Source: Raphanus sativus (Eukaryota > Streptophyta > Magnoliopsida > Brassicales > Brassicaceae). From it: a stretch of DNA of 64,000 nt. Below, piece by piece: positions 48,551 through 61,187 of this stretch. Numbering within the stretch: the stretch's first letter is position 1; each line of letters opens with the position of its first letter. Under the pieces are notes generated by a model, which saw nothing but the letters and a program-made list of their open reading frames with translations, ran no database searches and had not been told where the DNA came from. The position numbers and the translations under genes were made by a program. The stretch lies in the NCBI RefSeq assembly GCF_000801105.2, contig NC_079512.1, positions 39,697,848 through 39,761,847 on the forward strand, written 5' to 3'.

Positions 48551-51500
48551 TCAACTCTCAAGTGGTTTCTTGTTTGTCTGGACTGATCTGTGTTCCTGTT
48601 ATAAATAAGAGTAAATAAACATACAAAGCTCAATAAACATGTAGAGAGGAGGAGGCAACAATCTATTTTTAGCTTTTTGAAAACTTACAGGACGGAAAGG
48701 GAAATCATCAGCCTCAAGCATGTGAATAATTTGTCCCATCTTTGGTCGTTTACTAGCATCAAGGTCTATGCAACGCAAACAAACAAGCAATGCTCTTTTC
48801 AAAGCTCTTGGATGAGGTTGTGGATTTTTGATTTTAGGGTCTATAACTTCTTCTCCACGTCTGCTTGCAACCATTCCTTTGAACCAATCCACTAAGTTCA
48901 TCTGAAAAATGTTTCACAAAAGTAAACATTCCTTGCATATGTTCTTGTTAATTATGTATTATGAGATTACCTCGCCAGGGGGTCTTGAATAATCGACTGG
49001 GCTCCTCCCTGTTATAATCTCCATGAGAAGAACACCAAAACTGTAGACATCGCTACACTCATTAAGCATACCGGTACTTGCATACTCCGGTGAAACATAT
49101 CTGCACAAGAAAAATATTAAGAAGTTTATTAACTTCTTGTAAGCTTTTTTAATGATGTGTGACAAGAAATCAATCTGCTCACCCAAAAGTTCCCATCACA
49201 CGAGTTGTCACATAGCTCGTTTCAGATTCTAATAACTTGGCCAAACCGAAATCAGACACCTTCGGGTTCCACTTCCTATCAAGCAAGATGTTACTGGACT
49301 TCACATCACGGTGCACAACCTTTGGTTCAAGCCCTTCATGTAAGTAGGCTAATCTGTTCATCAAAAAAAAAGCCAAGGTTTTTAAAAATGGCCAATCGCA
49401 GCTAGAATACTGATTTGACTAAGAAGAAACTGGACGCACCCTTTAGCTGTTCCAATGGCAACCTTCATGCGAATATCCCATGTGAGAGGACTCACTGGAC
49501 CTACATCACCATGCAACCACTGCTCCAAGTTTCCATTATCAATATATTCATACACAAGCATCCTATAATCAAAACAGACAAAGAAATAAACCAAGTTTAG
49601 TTATAAACAAATATGAATTCAAAGTTTACTAATTCATCATTTTAAATTTGTTTGTTTTTGGCAACCTTTGAGCAGTGTCGGCACAATAACCCATCAGACC
49701 AACCAAGTTCTTATGTCTTACTTTCCCAATTGCTTCCACCTCAACTTTGAACTCTTTCTCTGCTTGACCCCTGAAGAAAACAATGTTTTACCGTCATTTT
49801 TACCAGATTATATCAGAATCTTAACTTGTTGACAAAACAAATACAATGAAAGTAAAGAAGAAGATAGGTGGTTGTGCTGCAAACCAACAACCTGATTCTG
49901 CCAAACCTAACAACCAATATAATAGATTTCTACAATCTTGCTACCTAAATAAAATATTTATCCATATTTTATTAGTTAATCATAAAATAAGTTGGAACAA
50001 TGAAATGACCAGACACAGAAAGCAAACTTAGCGGATTCTTTTCAGACTATTTGATTCACTGGCATCTCATTTTCCAGCAAGTTTTATACTAGTAAGACTA
50101 TCTCATCACCTAAAGGTAAACACTAAAACCAAAAGAGAATAAAGACCAAAATCAAAAGGAAAAGATTAAAGAAAAATAATACTCCGAGAATAAAGAACAA
50201 AGCACAACTAATTAATTAATTAATGTTTGCTTTTGTTTAGGTTTCACTAAACCTTGCCAAGAAAACAAGAATATACAGTTCAATGGTAGCAAAAGTATCT
50301 ACTTGAAATCTAAAAAAAAAGAAAAGAATGTCAATAATGGTTACAACTTAATAATTTGATTTGATAATCTTAGTCAAAATCTCAAATAACTAATGCGGAG
50401 AAAATGTTTTTTTTAAACAAAACACTTGTCGGAAGAAATATAAAATAATGTTTTTTAAAGCTTATTAAATCCAAGTACCAGTGGAGCCTTGACCCCAGAA
50501 TTACGGAGTCCGTGAAACGAAGTAAATGAGAATTGTCAGAACGAGCAATAATATTTAATACTCACTTACTCAGATAAAAGATCTAAAATTTTCAAATAAA
50601 TCTAACTAGCGCTTGACCCGTGCACCCGCACGGGTGTTTATTTTAATAAAATAAATATATAGAATTCTTCATAATACAAAAATGTAACGGTTATATAGAC
50701 ATGCATTCATATGAATATATATATTTTATGACAGAATGATAATTTTTAATTTTTTGTAATTTTTCGGTTGCTCATATTATGTTTGGATACTTAACCAATA
50801 AAAATGATATTTTATATAATATATTCGTTAGTTAGTAATTTTTAAATATGTTAAACATTTTGACGTAATTATTTATAATTTAAAGCACCAATTAGTATAT
50901 TTATGTTGTATTATTAATAAATCTGTATTTCCAAAATAAAATAAAATATGTCAAACAAAATTCACATATGTTTTAATAAAACAGATACATATGTCTCTAA
51001 TTTTTGTGTGTTTTAAATAAAATTCATTATTGTTTTAAATAAGAATCCTAAATAAATGGTAGATTTAAATGCTTTCCTTAAATTTATATGCTGGTGCACA
51101 AATATAGGAAGTAGTTTGTACATTAACTCAAAAGAATATTCCATAAATTTAGTGGTTTTGTTACTGTTTTTATTCCAAATACAAAATATAATTGATTTTA
51201 ATCAAAGTTTCAGAAGAAAAGATAATTTAGTTTTTGTTTGCGGTTAAATAATAGGATAATAGATTATCTGATTCGGAAATATTTAAGAATCTGAATTTAA
51301 TGAACGTATATTAAGAGTAACAAATATATAACATGGTTTTTGATTACTGTTGAATGATTTGAATGAAAAACCATGTTATATATGTTAAGAATAACAAATA
51401 AAAAATGTTTTATATGTCATTAATTACTTTCCTGTATTATGCTTACTGATTTCACGGTGTAATGACTCGATGTAATCCAAGTTTTTATTTTGGATTCGTT

Positions 51501-52230
51501 TTGGAAAGTTAGTTATTAATATAAGAAAAACAGTAATTAATGTTAGAGTTATTTAATACTTCAGTGGCAATACATTGTAAATAATTGCAAAATTTAATGA
51601 TAAATTTATATTTGTACTTCTTTTTTAATAGTATAGATTTATCAACAGAAAAAAAATGATCTACCTAAGTAACGTTTCGAAAACTTACTTGTTGTTAAGT
51701 AGATTCTTTACGGCAGCGACCGAACCGTCGGGAAAATCAGCTCTATAAACGACACCGTATCCTCCTTCTCCGATCACGTTCTCGTCAGAGAAGCCACGCG
51801 TCGCAGTCTCCAGATCTCTCAAGCTGTACCACCTCCCCCATCCCATCACCTCGGAACCAACGTCACCGCTCGAAGCCACCGACATATCATCGAACGCGCC
51901 GCTCGCTTCTTTGCTCGTCGCTTCTTCGGTGACGACAACGACTTCGTTCTCGACTTTCCTCATCGAATCGTCGCAGTTCAGAAACTTCCCGACCGTCTTG
52001 ATCTCCTCCGACGTCTTCTTAGAGACCAGAGGGATGGATCCGGAGCTGTGTTTCACGCGCATTCTACGCGCGCGTGAGACTCTGTTCAAGCAGACGAAGA
52101 GGAAGATCAAGAGCGAGATCAGCAGTAGGAACACGGAACATATCGCGATGACTAAGTAGATACTTAGTCCGAAGATGGTGGATTTAGCTGAGAGCTTGTG
52201 AACACCCACCGAGTCGCCAGAACCAGACAT
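48551..52230 (-). CDS. Receptor-like protein kinase without ectodomain (At4g34500-like)
   Basis: Seven exons on the minus strand: 51689-52230, 49666-49770, 49440-49562, 49183-49353, 48971-49100, 48689-48901, 48551-48595; in frame, 442 residues. The N-terminus is short ([16 protein letters not shown]), followed by a single membrane segment ([20 protein letters not shown], about residues 26-46) and a cytoplasmic Ser/Glu-rich juxtamembrane region. Kinase motifs are complete: [56 protein letters not shown] and [18 protein letters not shown]; it is an RD kinase of the plant receptor-like/Pelle class. Ligand and pathway are unknown to me. Intron 1 (49771-51688, 1.9 kb) is unusually long because it contains a Helitron. 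The last exon encodes only 14 residues plus the stop. Confidence 0.93.
50606..51637 (-). mobile_element. Complete non-autonomous Helitron in kinase intron 1
   Basis: Read on the minus strand, the element begins TCTATACTATTAAAAAAGAA directly after host A and ends with hairpin ACCCGTGC-GGGT-GCACGGGT, then CAAGCG and CTAG directly before host T. TC...CTRR ends, an 8-bp-stem 3' hairpin and insertion between A and T with no target duplication are the diagnostic Helitron features. It is about 1.03 kb, AT-rich and non-coding, so it depends on RepHel protein supplied elsewhere. It lies in the same orientation as the host gene. Confidence 0.85.
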
Positions 52231-52971
52231 GACTTGTTAGAGTTGTTTTCTGGAAGAAGAAAAATAAAAGAAAGAAAAATACAAACAGAAGGAGATGATA
52301 GCTTTCACGAAAACGTTGCAAAGTGATTTAGACAAGACAACCCGCAACGGGTAGTAAAAGCGAGCGTTGGATTTTAAGACATGTGGTTATCATTTTATTA
52401 CGAGAATGCCCCCCTGACTATGCTAGCTAAATATCTCTACGCTCCAGGAGTAGATAGTACGCGAGTGTTTACAAACTTACGCATGTATCATATTGTAGAC
52501 TGGAGTATAATTTATTTGTTTTTTCGTAACACTAATTTTTATTTGAATTTTAACAGCTGGCTTCCATTAAATCGTTAATTGTACGCCGTTCCTAATCAAA
52601 ATCGATTAATTAATGTATAAGCATATAATGTTTGGTGCTCCGACCTATATTATTGGACAATAATACCCAGTATAGTTTTTTCTTAGGGATCTTAAACGAA
52701 TAGAGCTTTTTAAAAAAATAGTTTCTTGACTTATCTCGAGAAAAGATAGCCCATTTCCCTAGAATGAAGATGTCATATCCCATTGTAATGGGCCGTTTCT
52801 ATGCAATAATATAAACCGCTGAACAAATATTTATGGGTGTCAACGAAAGTACTGGGCCTAACCCAAACCCATTTTCACGTAAATCGATATGCAAGCTTGA
52901 AGTTTGAATGAAGAAGGGAAATAAAGTTTGGTGGATTGCTTTTGGGTCAGAGTTTAAGTTTGTGTGTGGCT
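52231..52971. other. Promoter side of the receptor-like kinase
   Basis: Contains the kinase leader and upstream sequence on the minus strand. No gene or repeat is supported before the hAT element that starts at 52980. Confidence 0.4.
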
Positions 52972-52979
52972 CTATGCAG

Positions 52980-53590
52980 GAGGGGTGGGCAAAAAATCCA
53001 AACCGAACCGAACCGAACCAACCAAACCGAAGTTAAACCGAACCAAACCAAACCGTGATCTTTATGTAACCCAATTGGTTCATGTTTTATTCAACCCAAA
53101 CGGTTTGGTTTGGTTTGGGTTTAAACCGAACCAAACCGATAATCCAATATATATATATATAATAAATATATATATATATGTATTAACATATTGTAAATTT
53201 TAGTTAAAGTTTCGTTTTTCATTTTTCATAACTTTCATATCTTTAAAAGAAAATTATAAATACGATTCAAATAATACTATTATATATAAAATCATTCACT
53301 CTATCGTTTATGAATTGATTATTTTTTTAATAAAAGTATAAAACTGATGCCTTCATATTTTATAACCAACCCAAACTACACCGAACCAAACTAGACCATA
53401 ATAATGTAAACCAAACTAAATCTAAACCAAACCGAACTGAACCGAACCGAATAAACCCAAACCGAACCCAAACCAAAGCTACTTTGGTTTTAATTGGTTT
53501 GAATTTTATAAAACCCAAATTACCCAAACCAAACCGAACCCAAACCGAACCCAAACCGAACCCGAAACTAAACCGAAATGCCCACCCCTA
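52980..53590. mobile_element. Non-autonomous hAT element, 611 bp
   Basis: Exact 8-bp duplication CTATGCAG (52972-52979 and 53591-53598) flanks terminal inverted repeats GAGGGGTGGGCA (left) and TAGGGGTGGGCA (right, reverse complement), the typical plant hAT end. The subterminal parts on both sides are filled with AACCGAACC-type repeats, probable transposase-binding sites; the middle is AT-rich. It does not code for protein. Confidence 0.9.
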
Positions 53591-53598
53591 CTATGCAG

Positions 53599-54568
53599 TG
53601 TCAAGGATTCAACAAATAGTCATTGGCAACATTGCACTTATAGATATCCGGTTTAGAATTGATTCTGATTCAGCTAAGCCAGAAATTCGTATCCAAACCG
53701 GTCGGTCCTAGTTGATGTATCTGAAATGACATCCTTTACGCTCTCTTTCTCCTTTTTATTTGGTTATAATAATTTGATGGCTACGATGTTTTCTCTGGTT
53801 CGTTATAGAAAAACAATACATCGCTGTTCTAGTATTCAATTGTTTCAACCGCGTTTTTTTTCCTTTGGTGAAGGTTCACTCGTCTCTCACTCATCTCTTC
53901 TCTTACTTGACTGTAATGTTAAATTCTAACTCTGATCACTTTCTAACAAACTGTATAATTTGGAAAAATCATAGCTTTGTATCTGTTTCATGCCTTTTAA
54001 TAGAAAGTCTTTTGTCAAAAAAAGACATATATATCGTCATATCCTAAAACAAGCAATTAAACTCGCATTTGGTTAGACAGGAGCGGTCAAATATCATCAG
54101 CCATGTGAACTGGTCCAGCCTTGAATTCCAACACTCGAAGTCTCGAAAATCATCGAGTTATTCATTTCTTCACTTGAAGGATTTGATCCAAGAGATGAGC
54201 AATTGCTGCAAACATGTCTATTAATACATATTTATCCTAATTAAACAATTGAACAAGAAAATTCAAAATTTAATCATTAAACATTTTTTGTTAAAAAAGT
54301 TAAAAGAGCTTCTTTTGAAAATAAACTTCTTCTAGATAAAAATGCAAGTGTTGTTCAGAAAAAAAGATAAATGATATGTTAAATTGTTGTATGATTTTGA
54401 ATTTTTGGAGACATAAAAGAAGGGCGCCCATAGAATTCAACAGTATAGTTGAATAATGCGAAATTAATGATAGCTGCCAGAGAATTGGAGCAATCCCCGA
54501 GGAACATACTTCAGCAAAAGAATCACCTTATCTATTTATGACTTATTTGCATCCTTTTTTTGGCAATA
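53599..54568. other. Intergenic between transposon insertions
   Basis: AT-rich with a few short frames lacking any features. Nothing supportable. Confidence 0.35.
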
Positions 54569-54658
54569 GGAAGCAACTATTTGCATTTTGTTGGGCTTCG
54601 GCCTGTTTTAATATATCCTACTTTGATGGAAAAAAAAAAAGGAAGCAACTATTTGCAT
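54569..54658 (+). mobile_element. 54-bp 5'-truncated LINE tail with 18-bp target duplication
   Basis: GGAAGCAACTATTTGCAT is present twice (54569-54586 and 54641-54658). Between the copies is a 54-bp insert containing GGGCTTCGGCCTGTTTTAAT and ending in A10 (54631-54640). A long target duplication, a poly-A end and the GGGCTTCGGCC block typical of plant L1 3' ends identify an extremely short L1 insertion by target-primed reverse transcription. Confidence 0.8.
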
Positions 54659-54707
54659 CCTTCCTTCTGAAAGATTATAAATTTGCTCGATCTTTTAACA
54701 TATCAAC

Positions 54708-57700
54708 TAGGTGTGGGCAACCGGGTGACCATTCGGGTTCGAGTAGATACTAATCGGGTTTTGGGTTTTCGGATTCTTAAAAATCAGCCCCAATCGGATA
54801 TTATAAAAGTTCGGACCGGTCTCGGTTCGGATCCTCTCGGGTTCGGTTCGGATTTAGTAACAAATCATAAACCCGGTTGAACCCATTTAATTTTCGGGTT
54901 CGGATCTAAACTGGATATCGGTTATCCATATTCCTTTATTTTACCCGAACTAACTGTTTTGTGACTTCGTGTTCGACGAAGGAACGTTTCAAATGAAAAA
55001 CAAAAGTACACAGAGAAAACTAACTTTATGGTTATGTCATACAAAACGTGAACAAAGAAATAACAAGTATAAAAATATTGTGCAATAGTGAAAAGCAAAT
55101 ACTCCAAACGTGAGAGCTTTTATTAAACTTCAAAATAAAATGAACTTGTTCATAACAAACCAAGCAGAACACACTTCAACTGAAAACGAACTAAAGCTCA
55201 AAGAGAACACCAAAACCAAAATAAAAATACGAACTAAAGCTCAAAGCGAACACCAAAACCAAAATAAAAATAAAAGACTTCAAACTTCAGCAACAGTCTT
55301 CAATCTTCAATTCTTACGCTCTCAAACTCTGAGAAGACACAAAATACAATACATAAGTGCATAAACAAACGAACCAAATGTCAAAACAACTAAGATAAAT
55401 AGAAAACATACCTTTCTCAAGCTTGTCTAGCATTTCAACTTCAGCTAGAATCTGTTCATTAGTTTGGACTTTTTCAGCAAACTTGATATCAGCTTTCATC
55501 CATTGCTCATTACACATCAGCACTTATATCATGTAATGAGTGAGACAGCTTCTATAGGGTTCTAAAATTCTCCCACTTGTGCTAAAAGCACTTTCAGAAG
55601 CCACAGAAGAAACCTGCATCGCAAGTAGATCCCTTGCCATCTCTGCCAAGACTGGGAATTTGATTCTGTGCACCTTCCACCAACCGAGAATATCAAACTC
55701 AAATCCCATCATAAGCTTCTGGTTCTCAACAGGTTCCTTCAAGTACATTTCCAGCTCATCTCTTGCCTCATTTTCTGTTTCAGCCACAAGTTCCTTGTAC
55801 ACAGAATCCATTCTCTCATAACCAAAATCTTCAACGACCAACTTCAATCTCTCCATTTGCTCTTGAGCCTCCTGAACACTCGCAGATGGTGCTTGCTTTG
55901 TCTGAGAGGATTGAGTACTTGCAACTCTGAAACGACCAGAGTACTCCTGGAACATGCTTGTAAGGAGATCAAGAACAGACGCACTCATCTCTTTGGACTC
56001 GATACTATCCTTCCCATACAATTTCTCAAAGCATAAGTTGGCGAAACCCATCTTCTTCCTTGGATCGATTATTGATGCAATGATCAACATCCTATTCACA
56101 TTCTTCATGCCATCCCAATACTTCAGAAATTTGTGCAACATATCCTCAGCTTTCAGCTTCAAATCTGGGTCCAAGTTGTTAGCCAGTGCTGTGAGATTCC
56201 TCTCAATTGTCACTATCTCCCCATAGCATTTGTAGGAGTTGACTTTTGAGGAAGCAGAGACAACCAAGGTGCTGTTGTAGAATATGATTAGAAACCTCTT
56301 AAGCTTCTCCACAGCATTCCAATCAATAACATCAGGCGGTCCTTGCCTCTTAACCCCATTTTCTACTTCTAAAAAGTAGTCATTATACAACCTATCCTCT
56401 GCTTCCATCTTATCAAAAGCAACTCTAAACTGTAAAGCTCTAGACAGCATGAGAAATGTTGAATTCCACCTAGTCTTAACATCTAGAGGCAGGCTACCTC
56501 GTGTCATCTTCCCGCTAGTAACCTTCTGCTCAAATGCGTTCAACCTATGGGGGGAAGAACGGACGTACTGAACTGCATTCCGGATGGCCAAAACATTTTC
56601 TCCTAAATCACCTAAACCCTCCTTAGCTATCAAATTGATAATGTGGGCACAACACCTCATATGCAGATAGTTACCATCTAAAACCAGAGCATCAGGCGAC
56701 ACTTCACTGAACTGCCTATGGAATCTCCTAATAGCTGAGGTATTAGCAGTAGCATTGTCTACCGTAATAGAAAACAATTTCTGAATTCCCCAGTCAGCTA
56801 AGCATTCGAGAAGAACAGTAGAAATTGTCTGACCTTTATGATCCATGACAAATTTGAATCCAAGAATGATTTTCTTCAACTGCCATGTTGGGTCAACAAA
56901 ATGTGCAGTTACAACCATGTAACTTGCACCTGCCATCAAAACAACAACATCTAGTTAGAATGACAAACAAATGTTTTCGTTTTTCAGTTTCCAGAAATAA
57001 AAAACCCTTACCTGTCACCTGAGAAACCCAAATGTCAGTGGTGAGTGAAACTCTTTGCTGGTTAGTGTACAACCACCTCTTCAACGCCTCCTTCTTCTTC
57101 ACAAACATCTCCACAATATCTCTAGTAGCAGTTCTTCTTGAGTGGGGCTTGTAAAGGTTAACCTTTATGGAAATGCAAAACAAATATCACTAGTTTCAGA
57201 AATATACAAAAACATTAACAATGCAAATATACAACGCTATACCTTGTTGCAGAAGTATTTCCAGCCTGTACTTTCTATGAAAGAAAGAGGCAACTCAGCT
57301 AACACCAATAACTCATTTGAGGCTTCTCTGAAAACCGTCTCAGACACCTTTGATGATTTCACACTGCCTTCATTATCGATCCTAGCTTGATTCTTCCCTT
57401 GGCTGATCACGTGAGCTTGGTACTCTCTGCAGATTTGCAGGTGCTTCTGGAGATTGGAAGTTCCTGACTTTGTCTGGCATGAGAAAAGCTTTTGGCAGTA
57501 GTGACAAATGCACTTGTCACGGCTCTCCTTTGTTCTGGTGTAGTGTTTCCACACACCTGACCTCGGCACAATAACTTTTGGCATCTTATTTGCCCGAGAA
57601 CTCTCTCCACACGGTGTGTCAGCTTCCTTCCTCTTCCCACGGCTATCAATGGTTTCACAGTCTACATGTTCAACTTCAACTTCATGTTCTTTGTCAGCAC

Positions 57701-58711
57701 CATTGTTTTGTGGGTTTTTAGAGGACGATGAATCCATCTGCAAGCAATAAAGAAAAATCAATACTCAGGACATGAAGCACTGACACAATACGCCAATACA
57801 AGCGACTTGTATTATTATTCTAAATTCTAATAAAACCAAAAATATAATTGCCAAACATTTTCAAAGTAACAAACGGTAAACTACCAAGCTTCTGAAACAA
57901 AACAAGCATACAAAAACAAGTTGACAATTATCAGAACAGAACAAACATAAGACAACCTTTAATCTAAAACAAGTTGACAACAAATGATTTAGTATACAAC
58001 ACGTAAAGAAACAAATCAGTTATTGACAATACCAAAGTTCACAATCATCGAAAAGAACAAACATAAGAAATTCTTTTATTGACTAATACATAAACACAAG
58101 TAGGACAGTTTAAGAAACAAGACACGAACTTAAGAAACAAGACACGAACGCATATAAAAAAAAGTCTTGAAATGCAAAGAAACTTTTTTTTTGGTCGCTA
58201 AATGAACCCGAAAAAACACAACTTAATACTAACTAATCAAGTACAAAGAAGAAGAAGACTACCTCTGAATGTGCTATTGACGTCTTTGAGGAAGGAAATT
58301 AAGACTTTTTGATGGGTTACTCTCTCCATCTCAAACGCTTATATAAGTGAAGATAATCTAGGGTTTAGAACTTGCAAAAGAGTAGATTCGGAGAGGATAA
58401 GAGTTAGGAAATGATTCTGGATGTTGAGATTTAGATCTATCTAGAGAGAAAGTTGAGATTTTCTGGATATTCTACAAATCTAATCGTGAATCGAAAGAGG
58501 GAAAATGGTAAAGTTAGTCTTAGGGTTATTACATCGGATATACTGAAAACCCGAATGGATCCTGGTATTTAACCCGAACCGGTCCATACCCCATTATACC
58601 AAATAATCAGCCCCAATCGGTTTTTAGACAAGATCCGAACCCGATCCGACCCGGTTTTATCGGTGCGGGTTCGGTACGGGTTATCGGGTATGGATTATTT
58701 GCCCTGGCCTA
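54708..58711 (-). mobile_element. 4.0-kb hAT transposon with transposase gene
   Basis: Exact 8-bp duplication ATATCAAC (54700-54707 and 58712-58719) encloses terminal inverted repeats TAGGTGTGGGCAA (left) and TAGGCCAGGGCAA (right, reverse complement; imperfect). Subterminal GGTTCGG/CCGAACCC repeats occur near both ends (54725-54905 and 58550-58685). Inside is one transposase gene on the minus strand. The size is that of an autonomous hAT, but the transposase has an in-frame TAA near its end. Confidence 0.92.
55314..57737 (-). pseudogene. hAT transposase with late in-frame stop
   Basis: Exons on the minus strand: 57243-57737, 57012-57162, then a long exon from 56929 leftwards, all joining in frame. 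ATG at 57737 begins MDSSSSKNPQNN. A BED zinc finger (SGVWKHYTRTKESRDKCICH, then C/H ligands up to KHLQIC) lies near residues 60-105. Transposase core motifs follow: LTTDIWVSQ, ITVDNATANTSAIRRF, MRCCAHIINLIAKEG and DVKTRWNSTFLML; the hAT dimerisation block is VSSVASESAFSTSGRIL. The frame meets TAA at 55524-55526 right after SCLTHYMI, yet continues open as VLMCNEQWMKADIKF to about 55420, where a GT donor may start a further intron. So a sense codon has probably become TAA, truncating the last part of the dimerisation region. RICESLEEPER/DAYSLEEPER-type family. Confidence 0.85.
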
Positions 58712-59259
58712 ATATCAACGATTCTTTTTTTTTTCTTTTTGGAAAGATAACATATCAACCGATTCTCTAGAAGAAAATTAGTTGCTTCCTTTGTGAAATT
58801 AAAATTTAAGATTGCACATTAAAAATTCATTTGCAATACCAATTGCTTTTATTTTATTGTAAACGTTAGTTGTTTAGTTTATTTTACTTCTGGTTTCTAA
58901 TAAACTACACAAGACTAATAAAGGGGAAAATTAATATGTTGCAACTTTTTATAAAATATTATAAATTTTATATCTTCTCCAGTATATAGTATATACTAGT
59001 TAGTTACTTTTCCTGTAACAAATACTACTTAGTTACTTTTTTGTAACAATACTAGTTAGTTACTTATCTTGTGCTAAGTAGTACACATTTCTTTAACTTT
59101 AGATATTTTCTAAACTTTGTATAGTATTGATATACAGAACACTTTCACTTTTGATTAGAATCCCATCATATCATGACCACTAATTAGACCCCCTTCATTT
59201 TTTTTGTCAACCTGATCCCCTTCATTATTATTTCAACTAAGACCATTTCCAATATCACT

Positions 59260-59599
59260 CTATTTTTTTCTCTATATTTTTTTCTAAAATAAAATAATTT
59301 TAACATATAATAAATTTTACTTCAATGATACTGTAACATAACAACTTTATTATAAAATAATACTATTGGAGCAGAGATTACTCTTAATAAAACTATTGTA
59401 TTTAAAAATATATAGAAGAAAAAATAAAGTGTCACTAAAAATGATTTTACTCTATTTTTAAAATAAAAATATAACATTCTACTCTATAATAAAGTTCTAT
59501 TATAAAATTATATCATTTTTATAATATTATATCAATGCAATATAAATTATTATATAATAGAGTTATTCTATTTTATAAAGAAATACAGAAGAAAAATAG
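59260..59599. repeat. Imperfect inverted repeat, possible MITE
   Basis: The left end CTATTTTTTTCTCTATATTT and the reverse complement of the right end CTATTTTTCTTCTGTATTTC match over about 30 bases, including a TCTAAAATA/TATAAAATA block. AT-rich and non-coding, with no clear target duplication. Confidence 0.35.
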
Positions 59600-60815
59600 G
59601 TTTGAGTTTGAGATCCTCTGATCATCTTGCATTTGATGATCTCCAGGAGCTTCTCATATAAAAAAACTATACTACATATTTATACAGCCATGTGAATTAT
59701 GTCATGAAACATCACACACATATGTTTTGTAAATATAGAGTATAGTTACTTACCTACAACTTAATACACCAGCAACAAGTGTCGACATATACATTCATGC
59801 ATGTATGTCTTGATTTATGCGTATATATATTAGAGAATGGGGAACCCACATATTAGGTGTGTGGCATTACGTTAATAGTGTATGCATGAATAGTATGAAA
59901 ATGAAATAGCCTTCATCTTCTATGGACTTGGTCCGAATTCATCACATCAAAAAGCAATGACCATTTCTTTATTTCAAACAACTTTATACCCTCTCCCCTT
60001 TCCTTATCTACTAACTCCATTTTTTGTGTTTGAAAAGCTTGATAAAATAATTGGATTAGACCGAAACAACAAAATATTGGATTTTATGTTCACATGAAGA
60101 GTGTTCCAGTGACTTAAATAAAAGGTATGATAACAAGAAATATTTGAGAAACTACTAAACAAAAGTAACAAACAATTAGTGACATGCTTTAATTGCGAGA
60201 GGTCTTTTTCATGGAAATATTTTTGCTGACTGATTTTCGGTGAAAGTGATCTAAAGCTAACTTTGTGAGTAATTTTATGTGATGGGTCTTGTAAGCCACA
60301 TGCATTGAAAGAGCATGGCGATCACGTGGCAGTCTCTCTCGCGCCGTCTCAGTATTAGCCAATCACGATATAGGAAGCCAATGTAGCATGGCCATCAGAA
60401 GCAGGATCGATCTAAATAACAAGGTTCAGAAAATCTCTTGCGTCATAAATTCATGTGAACAGTGCCTCGTAGCCAAACACACGAGTTATTAAAACAGACC
60501 CCGAGTGTTATCTACTTAATTAGATTTTTAATGGTTTCACTTTTCGTACTTGGCTTCTAAGATAACGTGTATACGAGTTCTTTTCTAGAATCTACTTATG
60601 CGGCCGTATTATATATGCGTATTGGCGCTGGCGCTAAATGATGACCAATGCCCTAATTTTTTATATTATGATATGGTTTTAAGCGGTTACGGCACAGATG
60701 TTTCGTCACTAGTAAAACGAACCTCAAGTTTCGATTACAAATCGAATTAAAGAGAATCTCAAACTACTCAATAATAATAATACCTTTCACTGTGTTACAA
60801 ATTCAAACCACTTCC

Positions 60816-60821
60816 CACGTG
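60816..60821 (+). promoter_or_regulatory. G-box upstream of CIB1
   Basis: CACGTG followed by ACGTTC, about 440 bp before the CIB1 start; another CACGTG with flanking GC lies at 60323-60328. G-boxes bind bHLH and bZIP factors; a functional role here is inference. Confidence 0.45.
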
Positions 60822-61179
60822 ACGTTCACTTGATCGTTTTAGTGAATTAAACTTTGAGACCTTTCCAGCTAGAGATGAGTCTTTCTTCACACTATACCTG
60901 ATTTTGCCCCTAATGCCCATGCTTTATCCTTTCTAAAAATGAATGAAAATCGAATCCAGCAATATACAACAGAATGTTTATAATATAAATTGTGTAATAA
61001 ATAAGTTTTAATAATATAATTTAATATTTTCTATTTTTAGTAAATTTTATCATCATTTCTCTAGGGATAATCCCAAATCTCAAATAATCTACAATCATAT
61101 AAAACTTCCAGATTTGTACACGGCCCTACTTATCTGATGCGATGAACTTGGACTAAGTACAAAGCTTCTTTTGTTTGGT

Positions 61180-61187
61180 TATAAATA
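61180..61187 (+). promoter_or_regulatory. TATA box of CIB1
   Basis: TATAAATA about 75 bp upstream of the CIB1 ATG, followed by a pyrimidine-rich leader. Consensus and position only. Confidence 0.6.

Noticed and set aside
53100..53170. TA-rich microsatellite-like tract as an origin or attachment site
   Set aside because: It is the AT-rich middle of the 611-bp hAT element; simple sequence is enough explanation.
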